From positions 4,979,501 to 5,043,500 of the forward strand of contig JAZGTH010000062.1 of assembly GCA_036877525.1 (NCBI GenBank): a stretch of DNA of 64,000 nucleotides, read 5' to 3'. Below the pieces are notes generated by a model. The model made no database searches. It was given only the letters and a program-made list of their open reading frames with translations, and was not told where the DNA came from. A program made the position numbers and the translations under genes. This document shows positions 25,128 through 39,262 of the stretch, piece after piece; the stretch's first letter is position 1; each line of letters begins with the position of its first letter. This stretch comes from Chromobotia macracanthus (lineage: Eukaryota > Chordata > Actinopteri > Cypriniformes > Botiidae).

Positions 25128-25330
25128 TGCAGTGTCTGGAGATGACTACCAAGAGGAAGATCATCGGCCGCCTGGTGCCCTGTCGATGCTTCCGGGGGGA
25201 GGAGGAGGTCATCTCAGTGCTGGATTACTCCCACTGTAGCTTGCAGCAGGTCCCTAAGGAGATCTTCAGTTTCGAGCGCACACTAGAAGAGCTCTACCTG
25301 GATGCCAACCAGATTGAGGAGCTGCCTAAG
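25128..25330 (+). CDS. lrrc7: lrrc7 exon 2 (canonical start exon)
   Basis: The canonical ATG is at 25142, followed by [17 protein letters not shown] with C14 and C16. It encodes residues 1-63, the N-cap and first LRR. The acceptor is ambiguous: TTAAAG|TGCAG|TGTC offers sites at 25128 and 25133. The donor AAG|GTATGT is strong. Confidence 0.93.
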
Positions 25331-28300
25331 GTATGTTGTCAGGTGTCAGTTTAAACATGCATAATGTCTACTATATAACGTAGTAGCTCGATCACCTCAT
25401 TGCTCGTGTTCTACAGCAGTATTTATAGAAAAGTAGCATGGGTGAAGATACAATTTCTTTGTAAAGCACATAACTAAAAGTGTTGTGTAAATGAAGTGTA
25501 TTATTATTATTATATTCAATTTTGGCTATTCAGGCTTTGTCTATAACTCTATCAGGACCATGGACAGCTCCCACTGAGCGCACAAAATGCATTCAAAAAG
25601 TGTTCAGACCCCCTTCCCTTTTTCAATTTTGTTATGTTGCAGCCTTGTACTACAAAGATTTAAATTATTTTTTTCTCATGAATCTTCACTCTGTAGTCAT
25701 AATGACAAAGTAAAAACTGACTTTTTATAATACAATTTTTTAAAAGCATTTATTGAAAAGAAAAACTGAAATATCACTTTGCCAAATGTATCCAGACCCT
25801 TTGCAACAATACTTGAAATTTAGCTCAGATGCCTCCCATGTCTCTTGACTGTTGCTGAGATGTTTCTACACCTTGACTGGAGTCCACCTGTGGTAAATTA
25901 AATTGACTGGAAACGCTTCGAAAAGGCTTACACCTCTCTATAAAAGGCCTGAGGTCAAAGAAACTGCCCGCAGAGCTCAGAGACAGGATTGTTGCAAGGC
26001 ACAGATCTGGGGAAGGCTGCAAAAATATTCTGCTGCACTGAAGGTCCCAAGAGCACAGCAGCCTCCATAAGTCTCTAAGCTGACTAAGATGACTAAGCTC
26101 CAGACATCCTGTGTGGAGATGCGACAAAATTTCAGAAGGACAACCATCACTGCAGCCCTCCAAAAATCTGGGTTTTATGGCAGAGTGGCTAGACGGAAGC
26201 CTCACCTCAGTGCAAAACACATGAAAGCCTGCTTGGAGTTTGCAAAAAAGCTCCTGAAGGAATCAACTGCCCAATACCATCCCAAAAGTGAAGCATGGTG
26301 GTGGCAGCATCATGCTGTGGGGGTGTTTTTCATAAGCAGTGACTAGAAAACACAGCTACTTATGTAAATGTGATATTTTAGTTTTTTCGTTTTAATAATT
26401 TCACAGCCATTTTTAAAATTCTACTTTCACTTTTTTATTATGGGGTACCGAGTGCTGATTAATGAGAAAAAAATGAATTTAAGAGATTGTAGCATCAGGC
26501 TGCAACATAACAAAATTGAAAAAGTGAAGGGGGTCTGAATACTTTCTGAATACACTGTATATGAGGTATATCACAGATATGTGGATATCAGGTTTATATA
26601 AGCAGGATGCTGATTTAGTGCCTGGTTTGATTTAGTTTGAAATAAAACCTGGTGTGTTGTTTGTAGTAAGGCTGATGCAATTCATGTATATCTGAAAGAA
26701 TGTTGTTGTTTGTTTGAATATTGATTCATATACTCTCATTAGGTATCAAAATTATTCCACTTCCATGTTCATTGGTAATGCTTATTTTTCCCTGTCAAAA
26801 CAGTATCTGAATTTAAGTTCAACATTAAACAAATGTCATTATAAATCGTTGTTAAGAATATTCCTGATGATATACCAATTTAAGGTTTCTAAGCTGGTCT
26901 TTCTAGTAGTTGGCCAATATCAACATTTGCTCAAACCAAAGCAGGACATTTTACATTTACCTGTGATATTGTAAGAAAAGCTATCTCTGTCTTGTTTTCA
27001 GCAACTCTTCAACTGTCAAGCACTCAAGAAACTGAGCATGCCTGACAATGACCTCTCCAACCTGCCAACCACCATCGCCAGCCTTGTGAATCTGAAGGAG
27101 TTAGATATTAGTAAAAATGGTACGTTCCACATATCCTACATACCTTAAATACATTGTTCTGTATTTGGAATAGGCGTTACCTTCAGCTCTTTCTCTTTTA
27201 CATACATCTTTACACAAACATATCAAGGTAAAAAATGGATTTTATATTATTTTTTTTGTAGGTATTCAAGAGTTTCCAGACAACATCAAATGCTGTAAAT
27301 GTCTATCAGTTGTGGAGGCCAGTGTAAATCCTATTGCCAAGTAAGCAGAGCTGTCCACTTGTGTATCTATTAGTATTCATGTTTTTTTATATTCTTTATA
27401 TAACGTTTTGCATTTTGTAGGGCATTGTGTTAATGAATAGTATGGTGTTGGTAGTTAATGCAGTTTAAGTTTTAAAATCTATTTAAAATGTATATGAATG
27501 TTATAAGGTTATTGCTATTTTAATTACCTTTTGCCTTCACTAGTTATTTAAATGAATCCGTGGTATTTCAGACTGATTTTTAAAAGTACAAAAATTTAAT
27601 GTAGTCAGCTAATATGAAATAACAGCATTCAAAACAAATCAGAATAATAATAGTGTTAGATGCAGAGTAACATGTCGCACTGCAGGACAAAAGTGTCACA
27701 GTTTCCAAATGCATTTAATGCCAATCACTTTTTACCAGTGTTTGTCATTTCCTTCTGACAATTTCTTTCTGCAATTCACAACAATATGAAATTGTTTATT
27801 TTTTCATGCATGGATTTGCTGTTTTATTCTTTTATAGTCTGTTCCACAAATGGAAACATTTTGTTGCAATTTGTAAGGCAATTATTTGCGCTCCAGGCTC
27901 TCAAGAAAGTAAAAACGTATTAGGGCAAGTAAATGTTAATATGCGCTATGCAAATGCTAAATATTTTCATAAGCCCTGTATTTCTTCTTGAAAAAATCCA
28001 TCACAAACATAGTTGAATTATAACGCTGATTTTTACTTTAATACTGCATATTGTAAGCACACCTTGTACCCTAAAACTTAATCATGTTTTTGTTCATAAT
28101 TTTGGGGGAAATTAAAGATGCATTTCTATTTTTAGCTACATTTTTGTTTGTTTTGCTGTAAAAATTTTATGAATTTTATGGTAAAGGATAAAAGTAGCTA
28201 GGGCACGGTTTCTGCAGAAGGCCTCATCCTCATATAATGATTAAATCGGCCATCATTCACCAGGCTGCCAAAAGAGTCAGCTGAAGCAGAAGTGTAGAGG

Positions 28301-31300
28301 GATTACAGATAGCTCTCACTGCTCTGAAGTACTTAACGCTTATCAAATCTAAAGGGCATTAGCCTTAAAGAGGGTCTGATCACCTTTCTGTACCCTCAGA
28401 CTCCCCGATGGCTTCACCCAACTCCTCAACCTGACACAGCTCTTCTTAAATGACGCCTTTCTCGAATACCTACCTGCCAATTTTGGGAGGTAAGCACTTC
28501 ATCTAAGGCCTTTGTTTCTGTTCTGCTGGGGATTGTGAAACGGTTCTTTAGTACGCTCGTCTGGGGTCATCTTGTTCTTTGTTTACTTTCTGCCATAGCA
28601 TTTTTATTTTTAGAAGTTATTTTGTATCCATGGCAAACAGTTACAGAGGCACAAGCTTAATATGGCAGGGAATTGCCCGAAGCTCTCATGAATAAATAGG
28701 GTTCTTGCACCTCATATTTGGTTTAATGATGAATGGCTGTTTCATTTGCAAAGGGAAAAAGGGAATTCATTGTTGTGCATGTAACACTGTAGATTGGTCA
28801 AGGGCCGTTACAGTAAGTTTTAATGAACAAATTGGTGTTGTCTGCCAAAAGATCTTAGATTCTTTTTAGAAATGATTTACAACCTGTTTTTCAGATTGTC
28901 CAAATTACGTATCCTGGAGCTTCGTGAGAATCATCTGAAAACTATGCCAAAGTGAGTCACTTCCTGTTAATGTAGAATTATAAATAATGTTTTTTTCTTA
29001 TAAATAATGCCCTTAAAACACGGGCTCATCGAATAAATGGTACACAGAAGCATACACTATTACAAACAACTGTTTGACAAAACAAATTATTTTGTTGACT
29101 TTAGGGCCTTTTGCTTTTTGTCATTAGTCATTATAATATGGCCAAGTTTCTTTCTCTGGAAAGCATTTTGATTCAATTAAATTTGACTTCCACTACACTA
29201 ACATATAGTTTCAAGAGATAGAACTATTACATCTACAGTAGCAGCTGAGCCAATAGAAAATTATTGACATGTGAATCTAGTACTGATTCGGTGTCTTCTG
29301 ATTCAGAGCAGAATCAGATTCAGAATCAGACGCAATCAAGCATATAGAGATGAACACAGACACAGACGGTTTTTGCATGCTGACTCATGTTCAGATGTCC
29401 TTGTTCAACACTATTTTTATCTGCCAGCAATAATACCACAAATCCTTCCTTTAAAACAAGCATGATGTAATGTGTCGCAGCTGATGCAATAGTGGCGTAA
29501 CTAACTTCAGAGAATTCCCCAAAATCATGCATGCATTTTAATGACAATATCATCTCTGCTTTGTCATTTATGTCATCACTTTCCCAAAAGGAAGATTTTT
29601 TTGTCTGTGTGTGTTTATGCAGCTGGCTTCAGACCGCTGCATAAACATGAAAACTTGAATATGACTTGTCTGTTTTTTATTCTTGTCATGTTTTAGGTCA
29701 ATTCATAGGCTGTCACAACTGGAACGCTTAGACTTGGGAAGCAATGAATTCTCTGAACTGGTAAGAAGGACATTCGTTGAACACCTTCGTCACTGAGACA
29801 GCTGTTAACTCACTCATTCTTTACCCAGCATGATTCTTGGCTTTAGTGGGGATTCGGGAATAGCTTGCCTCTATAGCCAGAGTCTCTCAGCAGATCTTCT
29901 GTTCTGCAGTGCATTGGTTACATCATGCAACGATCCATTATTCATGAGTTGGTTTGAACATGCAGCGCTTGGCATGACAGAACGTTTGCTCCTGAGCTGC
30001 ATTTAATTGGCTCATTCAAGCTGGAGTACACAACAACCAGGAATTGATCACATATTTACAGTTGTTCCTCTTACTTCCTGCTGTTGTTTTGGGTCTAAAT
30101 CAAGACCAGGTTCCTGAGTTGGAAAGTTACTGTGACCAGATCAACTGTGGCATCTGAATTCCAAAGTAGACATTATTATCACATTTTTTTAAAAACATAA
30201 TGTGCACATGATTGCTTTAATGACTTTTTTTAAAAAAGCTTACAGTTTTTATGGGTTTAAATTAGTCTTTGAATCCCAGATTTGATAGATATGGTCCCAG
30301 ATATGGTAGACTTTTGGACCCAATGTATGTGCCTTTCCCAGTGTCAACAGTACTACAGTATATAAAGTACATTGAGAAAAAAAAATAGAAAAAAAAACTA
30401 CATTTACAGTTGAAACATTGTAACTTTTATCTGAATCTCAATATCATGCACATTCAGTCAGGACAAACATTACTGAGACATTTTAAGCCTCCCAGTGTCA
30501 GACTGGTAAACAGTGTGGAGCTTGTGGAGTTTCAGAATTGCTTTTAAACTTTAGAAGTCTCCCACACACATTTGGAATATCCAGGGCACTTTGTCCTTGG
30601 GTGCTGAAAAAATACAGGCGCTCATCGATGCTTCCAAAGGGAACAGATGGTTTGGCATTGCAGTAAATGAGCTTTACTGCTCAAAGCCCCCAAGTAATAG
30701 GAGAACACCCGTGAACACTTGCTGCTTCCACTGTCTGGACTTTCAATCTGTGTGTCCCACTTCAGGATGGATTTTCAAATAACTTCTGACATTCCTGTTG
30801 GCAATGTTATCAGTATTCCAGTTTTTCCTCCAGCGTCGCTGTCAGGTTTGGGGGTGTCAGCCAGGACCATTGTCCCCAGCCCTGTGATAAAGAAGGGTCT
30901 ACTAAATGCAGATGGGTTCAAACCTTAACATTTTGTTCCAGGTCCTACGAATTCTAGCCATGATTTGCACTACTCTTTTAATTTGAACTCATGTTCAAAG
31001 GCTGTTTCTTGGGCAGCACTCTGGCTTACCATTACTAGCATACAAATAAAGTGTAGGAATAAATCTTTAGTAAGAACAATAGCACATTAACAAAAAACAA
31101 ATCTCAAATTGAACGTTAGTGAATTCCTCAAGCGTTTTGACAGGATTTGGATGTATTGCATCAGGTCAGGTAATCATGGCTCAGCACAATCTGATAATAA
31201 TCATTAGTTTCATTTATTACAGCTCAGTTGGTGTCATGTTCATATAAGTTAATGTTTACATCTTAGAGTGCAGACATTCCAGCACAAAGCACTGAAGATG

Positions 31301-34300
31301 TGAGGCATTTGTCAGGGTATATGAACCACCCTGAGATGTTGGCAGATGTTGGCTGGTGTGGTGCCCTGAACAGCAGATAGTTTATTAATTGAAGTCCTTG
31401 CTGTGGGGATCGTGAAGGCGCAGATGCTGTGGCTCAAAGGGAAAGAGATGCAGAGAGCAGCCATTAAGAATTGGCAGATATGTTTGCCAAAGAAAACCCA
31501 CAAAGTCATGGATTTTCAACCATTTTGACTTTAAGCCACCCCCTTCTTTGTCCACAACAATTTTTAAAGCTCCCCCACACATCTTCTATCCAATAAAATA
31601 TTCTAAAGCTTGTCATAACAAAAAAATGTATATTCATTATAAAAACAACCAAGCACAAAAAAATAATGTGACTTTTAGGTGTTTTAGCTTATGTTAATCT
31701 TATTTTCATTCATTTCAAGTCATTATGAGGCCTCCTTGGATGTTTCTTGAGGCCCTCTAGTGGGCCCTGCCCCCTTGGTTGAGAAACGCTGACATAGGGG
31801 ATTTGGGCCTTATTAAACAGAGCTACTGTAAAAAAACGATCATTGTACTATATCATCTGGAATGTTCAGGTTCAGATGTCGGGATCACACAGTGAAATAC
31901 ATGAATAAAATGGTCACTGGTTTGTGATTTTATATCTCTAAAGATTTCTGTAAGGACCACACTGGACAGGGTATTTTCCTGTAATTTAATATTTTCTTTT
32001 ACTGTCATTTATTTGGCTTCAGCTTCCAAACCTCTATTGATTTGTCCATCTAGCCAAAAGTATTTTGAAATATTGAAAATAATGAAAACCTCAAAATGCA
32101 AAAACAAAGTTTGTGAATAATATTTGTTCCACCAGAGCTTTCAGTCTTTTGAAAAAGATTTTAATAACTTTAACAAATTCAAGAAGGCTGTAACATTAAG
32201 CACACATCAAATGACACATCTTGCATTAAGGATAAGGGATCTCAGGATGGTTTAATTCACAACATACAGAAATTGGTTTTCTATTTTAATTTTAAAAACT
32301 ATATACAGTGTTGCTATCTTGTTTGTTATAACAATCTTTAATGTTACAGCCAGAAGTTCTGGAGCAGATCCATAGCTTAAAAGAGCTGTGGCTGGACAAC
32401 AATACATTACAAACCATACCAGGAGTAAGTACAGGATATACTCACTCTCACTGTCAATATATCATAATACATTTCCACAGTAGTATCTATTGCATGAACT
32501 GCTGGTCAACTGTATATTTGTGTGTGTAATATGATATAGCATTTCTTTCAATAATCTTTGTTGTTGTCCTGTCAAGTCGATTGGGAAATTGAGGCAGCTT
32601 CGATATCTGGACTTGGCCAAAAACAGGATTGAGAGTCTAGATGCAGACGTGTCTGGGTGTGAGTCTTTAGAGGACCTGCTGCTCTCCTCCAACATGCTTT
32701 CACAGTTGCCTGACTCTATAGGTGAACTTTCTCTGTTCGTGCTCCCTTTCAGAAATATTTGGGTCTCTGTGGATTTTATTAGGGTAATATGTTTGGTTAT
32801 GTTTTGCAGTAAGGTTCCATTCATTAATGCATTAGCTAAATTAAGCTAACAGTGAAATATATTTTATAGTATTTATAGTTTTAATATTTGTCAATATTAG
32901 ATCATTTTGAAATGCTGTTAATCTTTAAATGCAGTTGTTCATTTTAGTACATTGTGCATTAATGTTAACAAATGCAACATTTAATTCTAAAAATGTATTT
33001 GTAAATATTGAAATTACTATTAACTAGGATTAATAAATTGTATATAATATTGTTAATTGTTAGCTCATGTTAACCAATTTTATCAGATGGAATCTTACTG
33101 TAAAGTTGTTTTAGTGTTACCGTGTTTCTACTTTACAATCTTTACAATCTTTCACAGGGAAGTTGAAAAAGCTGACAACATTAAAAGTTGATGACAACCA
33201 GCTCACCTCACTGCCTAACACCATTGGAAGGTTAGTAAGTCACTTACAACTCCGGTTTTATAAAAGAAAAAATGACAAAGGCAGAAAATATCTCACCAAA
33301 CATCACTATTTTTTCCAATATTAATAATAAAAATTCACAATTTAAGGAATTTTGTTGTGGTTTATAGCAAAATAACAGACCTTTGATCCTCAGTGTAGTC
33401 TGTGCAGTTTTTAATAACAGTTCCCACACTTTTATGATGACATTCTGTGACACTGACCTTTGTAACTGTAGCTCATAGGCTCTGTATTGGATTTCTCTCT
33501 GGTCTGTCATCTGGGGCACAACAATAACAATTCTGCAGCTCTACTGCTGTTATTCTGGCCCTTTTTCTCACGCCAGCATGAGCACAAGTTCAAATTCACT
33601 GTGACACTCAGCAATATTAACAATGACTTTGGTTTAAAATCTGGTTACATTTAGGGTCGATGCAAATCTAGGATTTAAAACCTAAGGGGAGCCAAGTCCT
33701 CTTCCTTATGATGCGTTTTTATTTGCTGTAAAATAAGCATTCATTTCTCAGTCCATGTAACATGGAGAAGCAAACATTGTTCATCTACATATTGTGTACA
33801 GTATCAGCGACATTGTAACAATACAAAGCAGATTGAAAATCTGTGAACTTGCACTTTAGATGCAACAGGTAACAGGTTTGAATCCTGCATGACTGATGAC
33901 TTTTTAATATAAATTTCATTCTCCATGACATACATTGCAAACATTACATATGTCGCTTATGCACAGAACACTGACTGGAAGGGTAATAAATTACCCATTT
34001 ATTGTAACATTTGTTACAATAAAATGTTTTAATGTAACAAATGTTAAGGTTTATTAATGGCTGTTAATGGAAGGATTCAGAGTAAAATAACCTCAGATAG
34101 CTTTCTCCAGTCACTTTTCTGGCAAATGTGAAGAGAGATCTCACATTTAATTGCCAATAAACATTTTCAGCAAATTCTATAGAATATAACCTAGTTTAAT
34201 TTATTTTGAAAGTTTCTGTAGTCACATCATTATATTTGTGTCAGTATATTTGTATCACACAAGTTATATTTGTGTTACTTTATAGCTTTGATAAGTTTAC

Positions 34301-37300
34301 TATTATTCTAAAATGTGGAAAAATATTAATAAAGAACAAGTAAATGTTTCTTAACTTTTGTACTGTATGATTTAGGGAAATAAATGGTACATGCCTGATA
34401 GGCACATCATGGTACTAATTTAAAAACGTAGACATTAAATCAAACTTATAATGAATAAATTAATGAATGTAATAAATGTTGAGTTAGGTACATAACTTAA
34501 AAGGTACATCTGTTTATATTTATTAAATCAATTCTTCAAAGTAAATGCAAATTTTACTTTATGCACTTTAATGCAAATAGTTTAGGTTTCACTTTTAAGC
34601 TAAATTTTAAAGCAAATTAAGGCAAATAAAGCAAATCAGGTGTGGAAATCAGGGATGCATATATACACCATCCTCCATGGTATGTGTTATTTCAAAGGTC
34701 ACATTCTCTGCAATCTGCCTTTTTCATTAACCATAGCGGTCACCACTATCTCATTCCTGTGATACTATTCTCCATGCATCTCTCTTCTTGGTTTGTCATT
34801 GCCCGGTTCTGTGTGTTGTGTTAATCAAACATGCATCTTAAATGGGCACTTCAGTGCACGTGGCAAATTCGGGTAAGTAGACCAGCGAGTGTTTGTATTC
34901 CCCACACGTCTGCCACAGCATGTTTATTTAGGCAAGGGTGTACCTTTGCATCCGTATCTCGCTTAAAGAGGCACATTGAAAGCTATGCATATGGAGAACC
35001 AGCTGGTGTGGTCTGCTTGTACAAATGTTGTACTAATGACCTCACTTATCTTTACAAATATACATTGACCCCTTCAAATTAAAGACAAAAAGGCTAAATT
35101 AAAATAAGACAGATAAAGGTGAAAAGACAATGCAGAGGTGTGGAAGGAATAAATTTTTATATTGTGGTTATGAGTCAATGGAAGGTCCAAAGGTACTCAG
35201 TATTTAAACTTGTCTGGCTCAATAAACACTGTGGCATATGTATCAGATCATTGTACGTGTTTTATAGACTAACAGAAAGAATCCAGTATTTTATAGGCTA
35301 AGAGTGTCTTTTTTGGACTCTGCAGAATTGTATTGTATTGCAGTGTAGTGTATTAAGTTCATCATTAATCCCTTGAACATGTTCTTTGTTAATTCATACC
35401 TTGGTTAAGTGGAGATAATGGTTCCACATAACTTGCATAATTCCCATTATCCATTAACAAATCTCATTTATTCAGTGTGTTAAGGATATGAGCCTTGATA
35501 CTATGTATATTGTTGGCTTTAATGCACATTGTAAACATTTGAATGGGATGTGTGAATGCCATCTTAAAGGAACAGTGCCCCAAAATAACACATATTTTGT
35601 CAAAATGTGTTTACCCTCATGTTATTTTACATCCTGTGTGCCTTTCTTTATTCTGTGGAACACAAATAATGATTCTTTGAGGAGTATTAATTGTAATCAT
35701 AATAGTAAAAGTAAAAATGGTATATCATGATAGTAAAATATGGTTTGTTCATCGCTATTGTATGATTTTAGAACACAGCTAGAAGTCATATTAACCACTT
35801 TTTGGTATTTTTTCATTATTTGACAAAGAGATGCTGAGATATTTAAAAAATCAAATTTTGTATTTCACTGAAGAAATAAAGTTGTATTGGTTTAGATGTG
35901 AAGTTTTTTTGGGTGAACTGTCCCTTTAAGACTTTGGTCAAAACACCATTAAGGTACTATCCTAGACTTTTGTCTTTAAAGGTTTCAAAAGTTCATAAGA
36001 TTTGAATTTGTTTATTCGGTTTATGTTCTGTAATGGGCCAATTAAGTCTAATGGCTGTCCAAACATCTTAACATCTCATGAAGTGTTTTCAATAAGGATG
36101 AAGTGACCCTGCATAATTGCACACTCCTCACCTGCTTTCTTTTACATCTGCCAGTTTATCACTTTTAGAGGAGTTTGACTGTAGCTGTAATGAATTAGAA
36201 TCCCTGCCTCCCACCATTGGCTACCTGCACAGTCTTCGAACATTTGCGGCAGATGAAAACTTCTTGACTGAGCTGCCCAGAGAAGTGAGTATTAATGTCC
36301 TGCTTTTTAATTTAGGATTAAGAGAAACAAACTAGAACTTTTAAAGATATTTCTTTTATACATTTTACCCCAAAACAGTCCAAGCCAGCAAAGCCAACCA
36401 ACAAATCGAAATCACTAATACATGTAGAGCATGGTTCTAGCAGTGCTAATGTCATGGGTTAAATCTCCAAGAAACACACAAGCTTAAATGTAGATTAAAT
36501 GTAGATTGAATGTAGATTGAATGCACAGAGGGTGGCTTTGGATAAAAGCGTCTCCCTGATGAATAAATGTAAATGTTCCCAATCAAAGCCTCCACAGAGG
36601 CCTTCATCTCTTTTCTGCTGACCTCAAGTCCTGACTGCAATAGTTTAAGCAATAGTCTCTTTACTCTGATTGGTTATTAAACCAGCGCTATGCATTGAAC
36701 CAGATTATACAGCACAGTCAGAATCTGTAAAGCCAAATGCTCTGTAATGTCTTGCTGACCTTCAGTTACCTCACTCGATGTATTGACAGATTACAAGAGT
36801 CATTTTACCTGAGAGAATGCTGATATCCAACAAAAAAAGCTGACAAAATTGCATCTTACAAGAGCTATCATGTCCTGTCCTGTGCTGCAGATTGGAAACT
36901 GCAAGAATGTCACGGTCATGTCCTTGCGCTCCAATAAACTGGAGTTTCTGCCTGATGAAATTGGACAGATGACAAAACTACGTGTTCTCAATCTGAGTGA
37001 CAATAGGTAACACCTGATGTTCCTTTAGTTTTTTATACACCCTCTGAATTTATCAACAGACATTCATTGCCGCCAACATATGATCGCAACATTGTTTTAT
37101 GAATAAAATATGAGGCACATGAAAATTGCTCAAAGGCTTCAAAATATCTCTTCAAACCTCTTATGGGTCTGATGAACAGTTCTCGTCACCTTATGTAAAG
37201 CAGTGAGGATGGTGTTTATTATTTCCCATAATGCCACAGTAATGGTGCATGGCATTGGAAAAGTGCCTGGCCTGCCCACAGGCTAATTAAGAACGCTCTT

Positions 37301-39218
37301 TATGAGCTATGCGGATAGTCTCGATGCTCGTACTGTGATTACCTACAAGCGGAGTAATTAAACTTAACCAAGACTTTACATGGCCTAGCCATTAGGGTAC
37401 CTGAGTTAATGGGCTGTCTTAAGTGGACAGAATCACCTCAGGTCTTCACAACATTTTAACTACACCAAATTAACTCCTCCCAGCAGTCTCATTTGGCTTT
37501 TTTCCCCAAACATGTTTTGCCTTTTTGAATTCTCATGAACTGAAGTTCTTTATTTTTTCTTCAGGTTAAAGAATCTTCCTTTCACGTTCACCAAACTGAA
37601 GGATCTTGCTGCACTTTGGTTATCTGACAATCAGGTTATTATCTGCAACTCCTTTTCAGACTGGTCATAGTTTTGTCTATATAGAATTTATTTTTTTTAA
37701 ACAACTGGTTTCAAAATGACATGTTTGCTTGAAATGTGTGCTTGTGCTATATTTCTTAGTTTAATATTTATCTAGTCTAATCCCATTTATACCTTCGATG
37801 ATATGTGTGACCAAACATTCTGGGACCACTATATTCAAGATTAAAATTCAGTTCCAACATCAGATACTTTATATATTGTAGTATTAGTATTTGCTGACAG
37901 TCTGTTTTCTGGTTTAGTCCAAGGCCCTTATCCCCCTACAAACTGAGGCTCACCCTGAGACCAAACAGAGAGTCCTTACCAACTACATGTTTCCTCAGCA
38001 GCCGCGGCACGATGAGGGTGAGAATAAATCAGCCACTTCCTCTTTCTCCTCTGATGGCTATTGTACCAGAATAAAATGTTGGATGCATGTGGTTTTTCAT
38101 GGCTGCAGATTACCAGTCTGACAGTGACAGCTTTAATCCCACCCTCTGGGAGGAGCAAAGACAGCAGAGGATGACTGTGGCTTTTGAGTTTGAGGATAAG
38201 AAGGAGGAGGAGGACAACTCAGGAAAAGTGAAGGTCCCCAGCACATTGACACACTCACTGATAAACACAATCTCATATACATGTGTCCATGTCATATACA
38301 TTTAATGTCCAAGAGGCTCATTTTTATTCACACTAGCAGATTTCAGTTTTTCTAGTATTTTGTCTTGGTCATATGAAGGTCACATTTAAATGATTTTCAG
38401 ACCTTTTGTGTTTTGCATTGTATTTTGTATATTGTTGCTATTTAAAAGGAGTTTATTTATACTATAGATTTTTTTTGTTCCATTGGCCAAGGGCCATACT
38501 TTTAGTCTTACAATATGGAAATCCAACATGGAAATATTAATTATTTATTCAACTTCAAGTTTTGGTCTTCAAATTTGATTGGACGAAATGTGTTTTAATG
38601 TTCATGTTCAGCAAATAGTTCCATGTGAATCACAAGTGAGTAGTACTAAATACACGGTTAAATAAGGTCCAAAACATTTTGTGATTGGATAACTCAGGTC
38701 AGAAACCCACTTCTCAGGTTAGAACTCACTAACCCCCCCCCCCCAGAAACAGGGAGCATACATTTTTTTGCAGTATAAATTGCTTTAAATAAAAATACCC
38801 ATTCAGTAAAGACACACGTGAAGCACACACGAAATTGAATCTAAAATCCACTACTCGAAATAACCATGATAATTCAGCTCAAGATTGAAATTCAGATGAC
38901 ACTGAAAGCAACAGTGTTGACTTTTCGGTGCTTTATCAACATGCAGCAGTACACTGACATAGTAAGTGATGTGTGCAGTAAGGAAATCAGATTATATCTC
39001 ATGAAAATCAGATACAATCAGGAGCAAGAGATGCACTTGAAACACTTGTTAATACAAATGGCAGTATGTCTGAGCCGACCACTTGTGATAGAATTACCTA
39101 AGATGGATGTTAATACCAGGTGTAAACAGCTATTGTTATATCTGGTTATATGGCTAAATGAAAGCAATACCTTGCAGCATCAGAGCAGGTCATATTGCTG
39201 CCTAATGGACTAAATCTG

Positions 39219-39262
<44 letters not shown>

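Larger units (their letters stand above)
27341..29696 (+). other. lrrc7: lrrc7 introns 4-6 region
   Basis: Span of introns 4, 5 and 6, interrupted by exons 5 and 6. AT-rich. A higher-complexity stretch at about 28190-28340, just upstream of exon 5, has no coding signal and could be regulatory. No repeat family recognised. Confidence 0.6.

Noticed and set aside
26089..26346. 85-codon frame with transposase similarity as a gene
   Set aside because: It lies inside the Tc1 derivative, lacks the catalytic core and jumps across a deletion. Annotated as a transposon remnant instead.
30591..30928. Open frames in lrrc7 intron 7
   Set aside because: No family match, no acceptor or donor in phase, and not needed to join exons 7 and 8, which are in phase.
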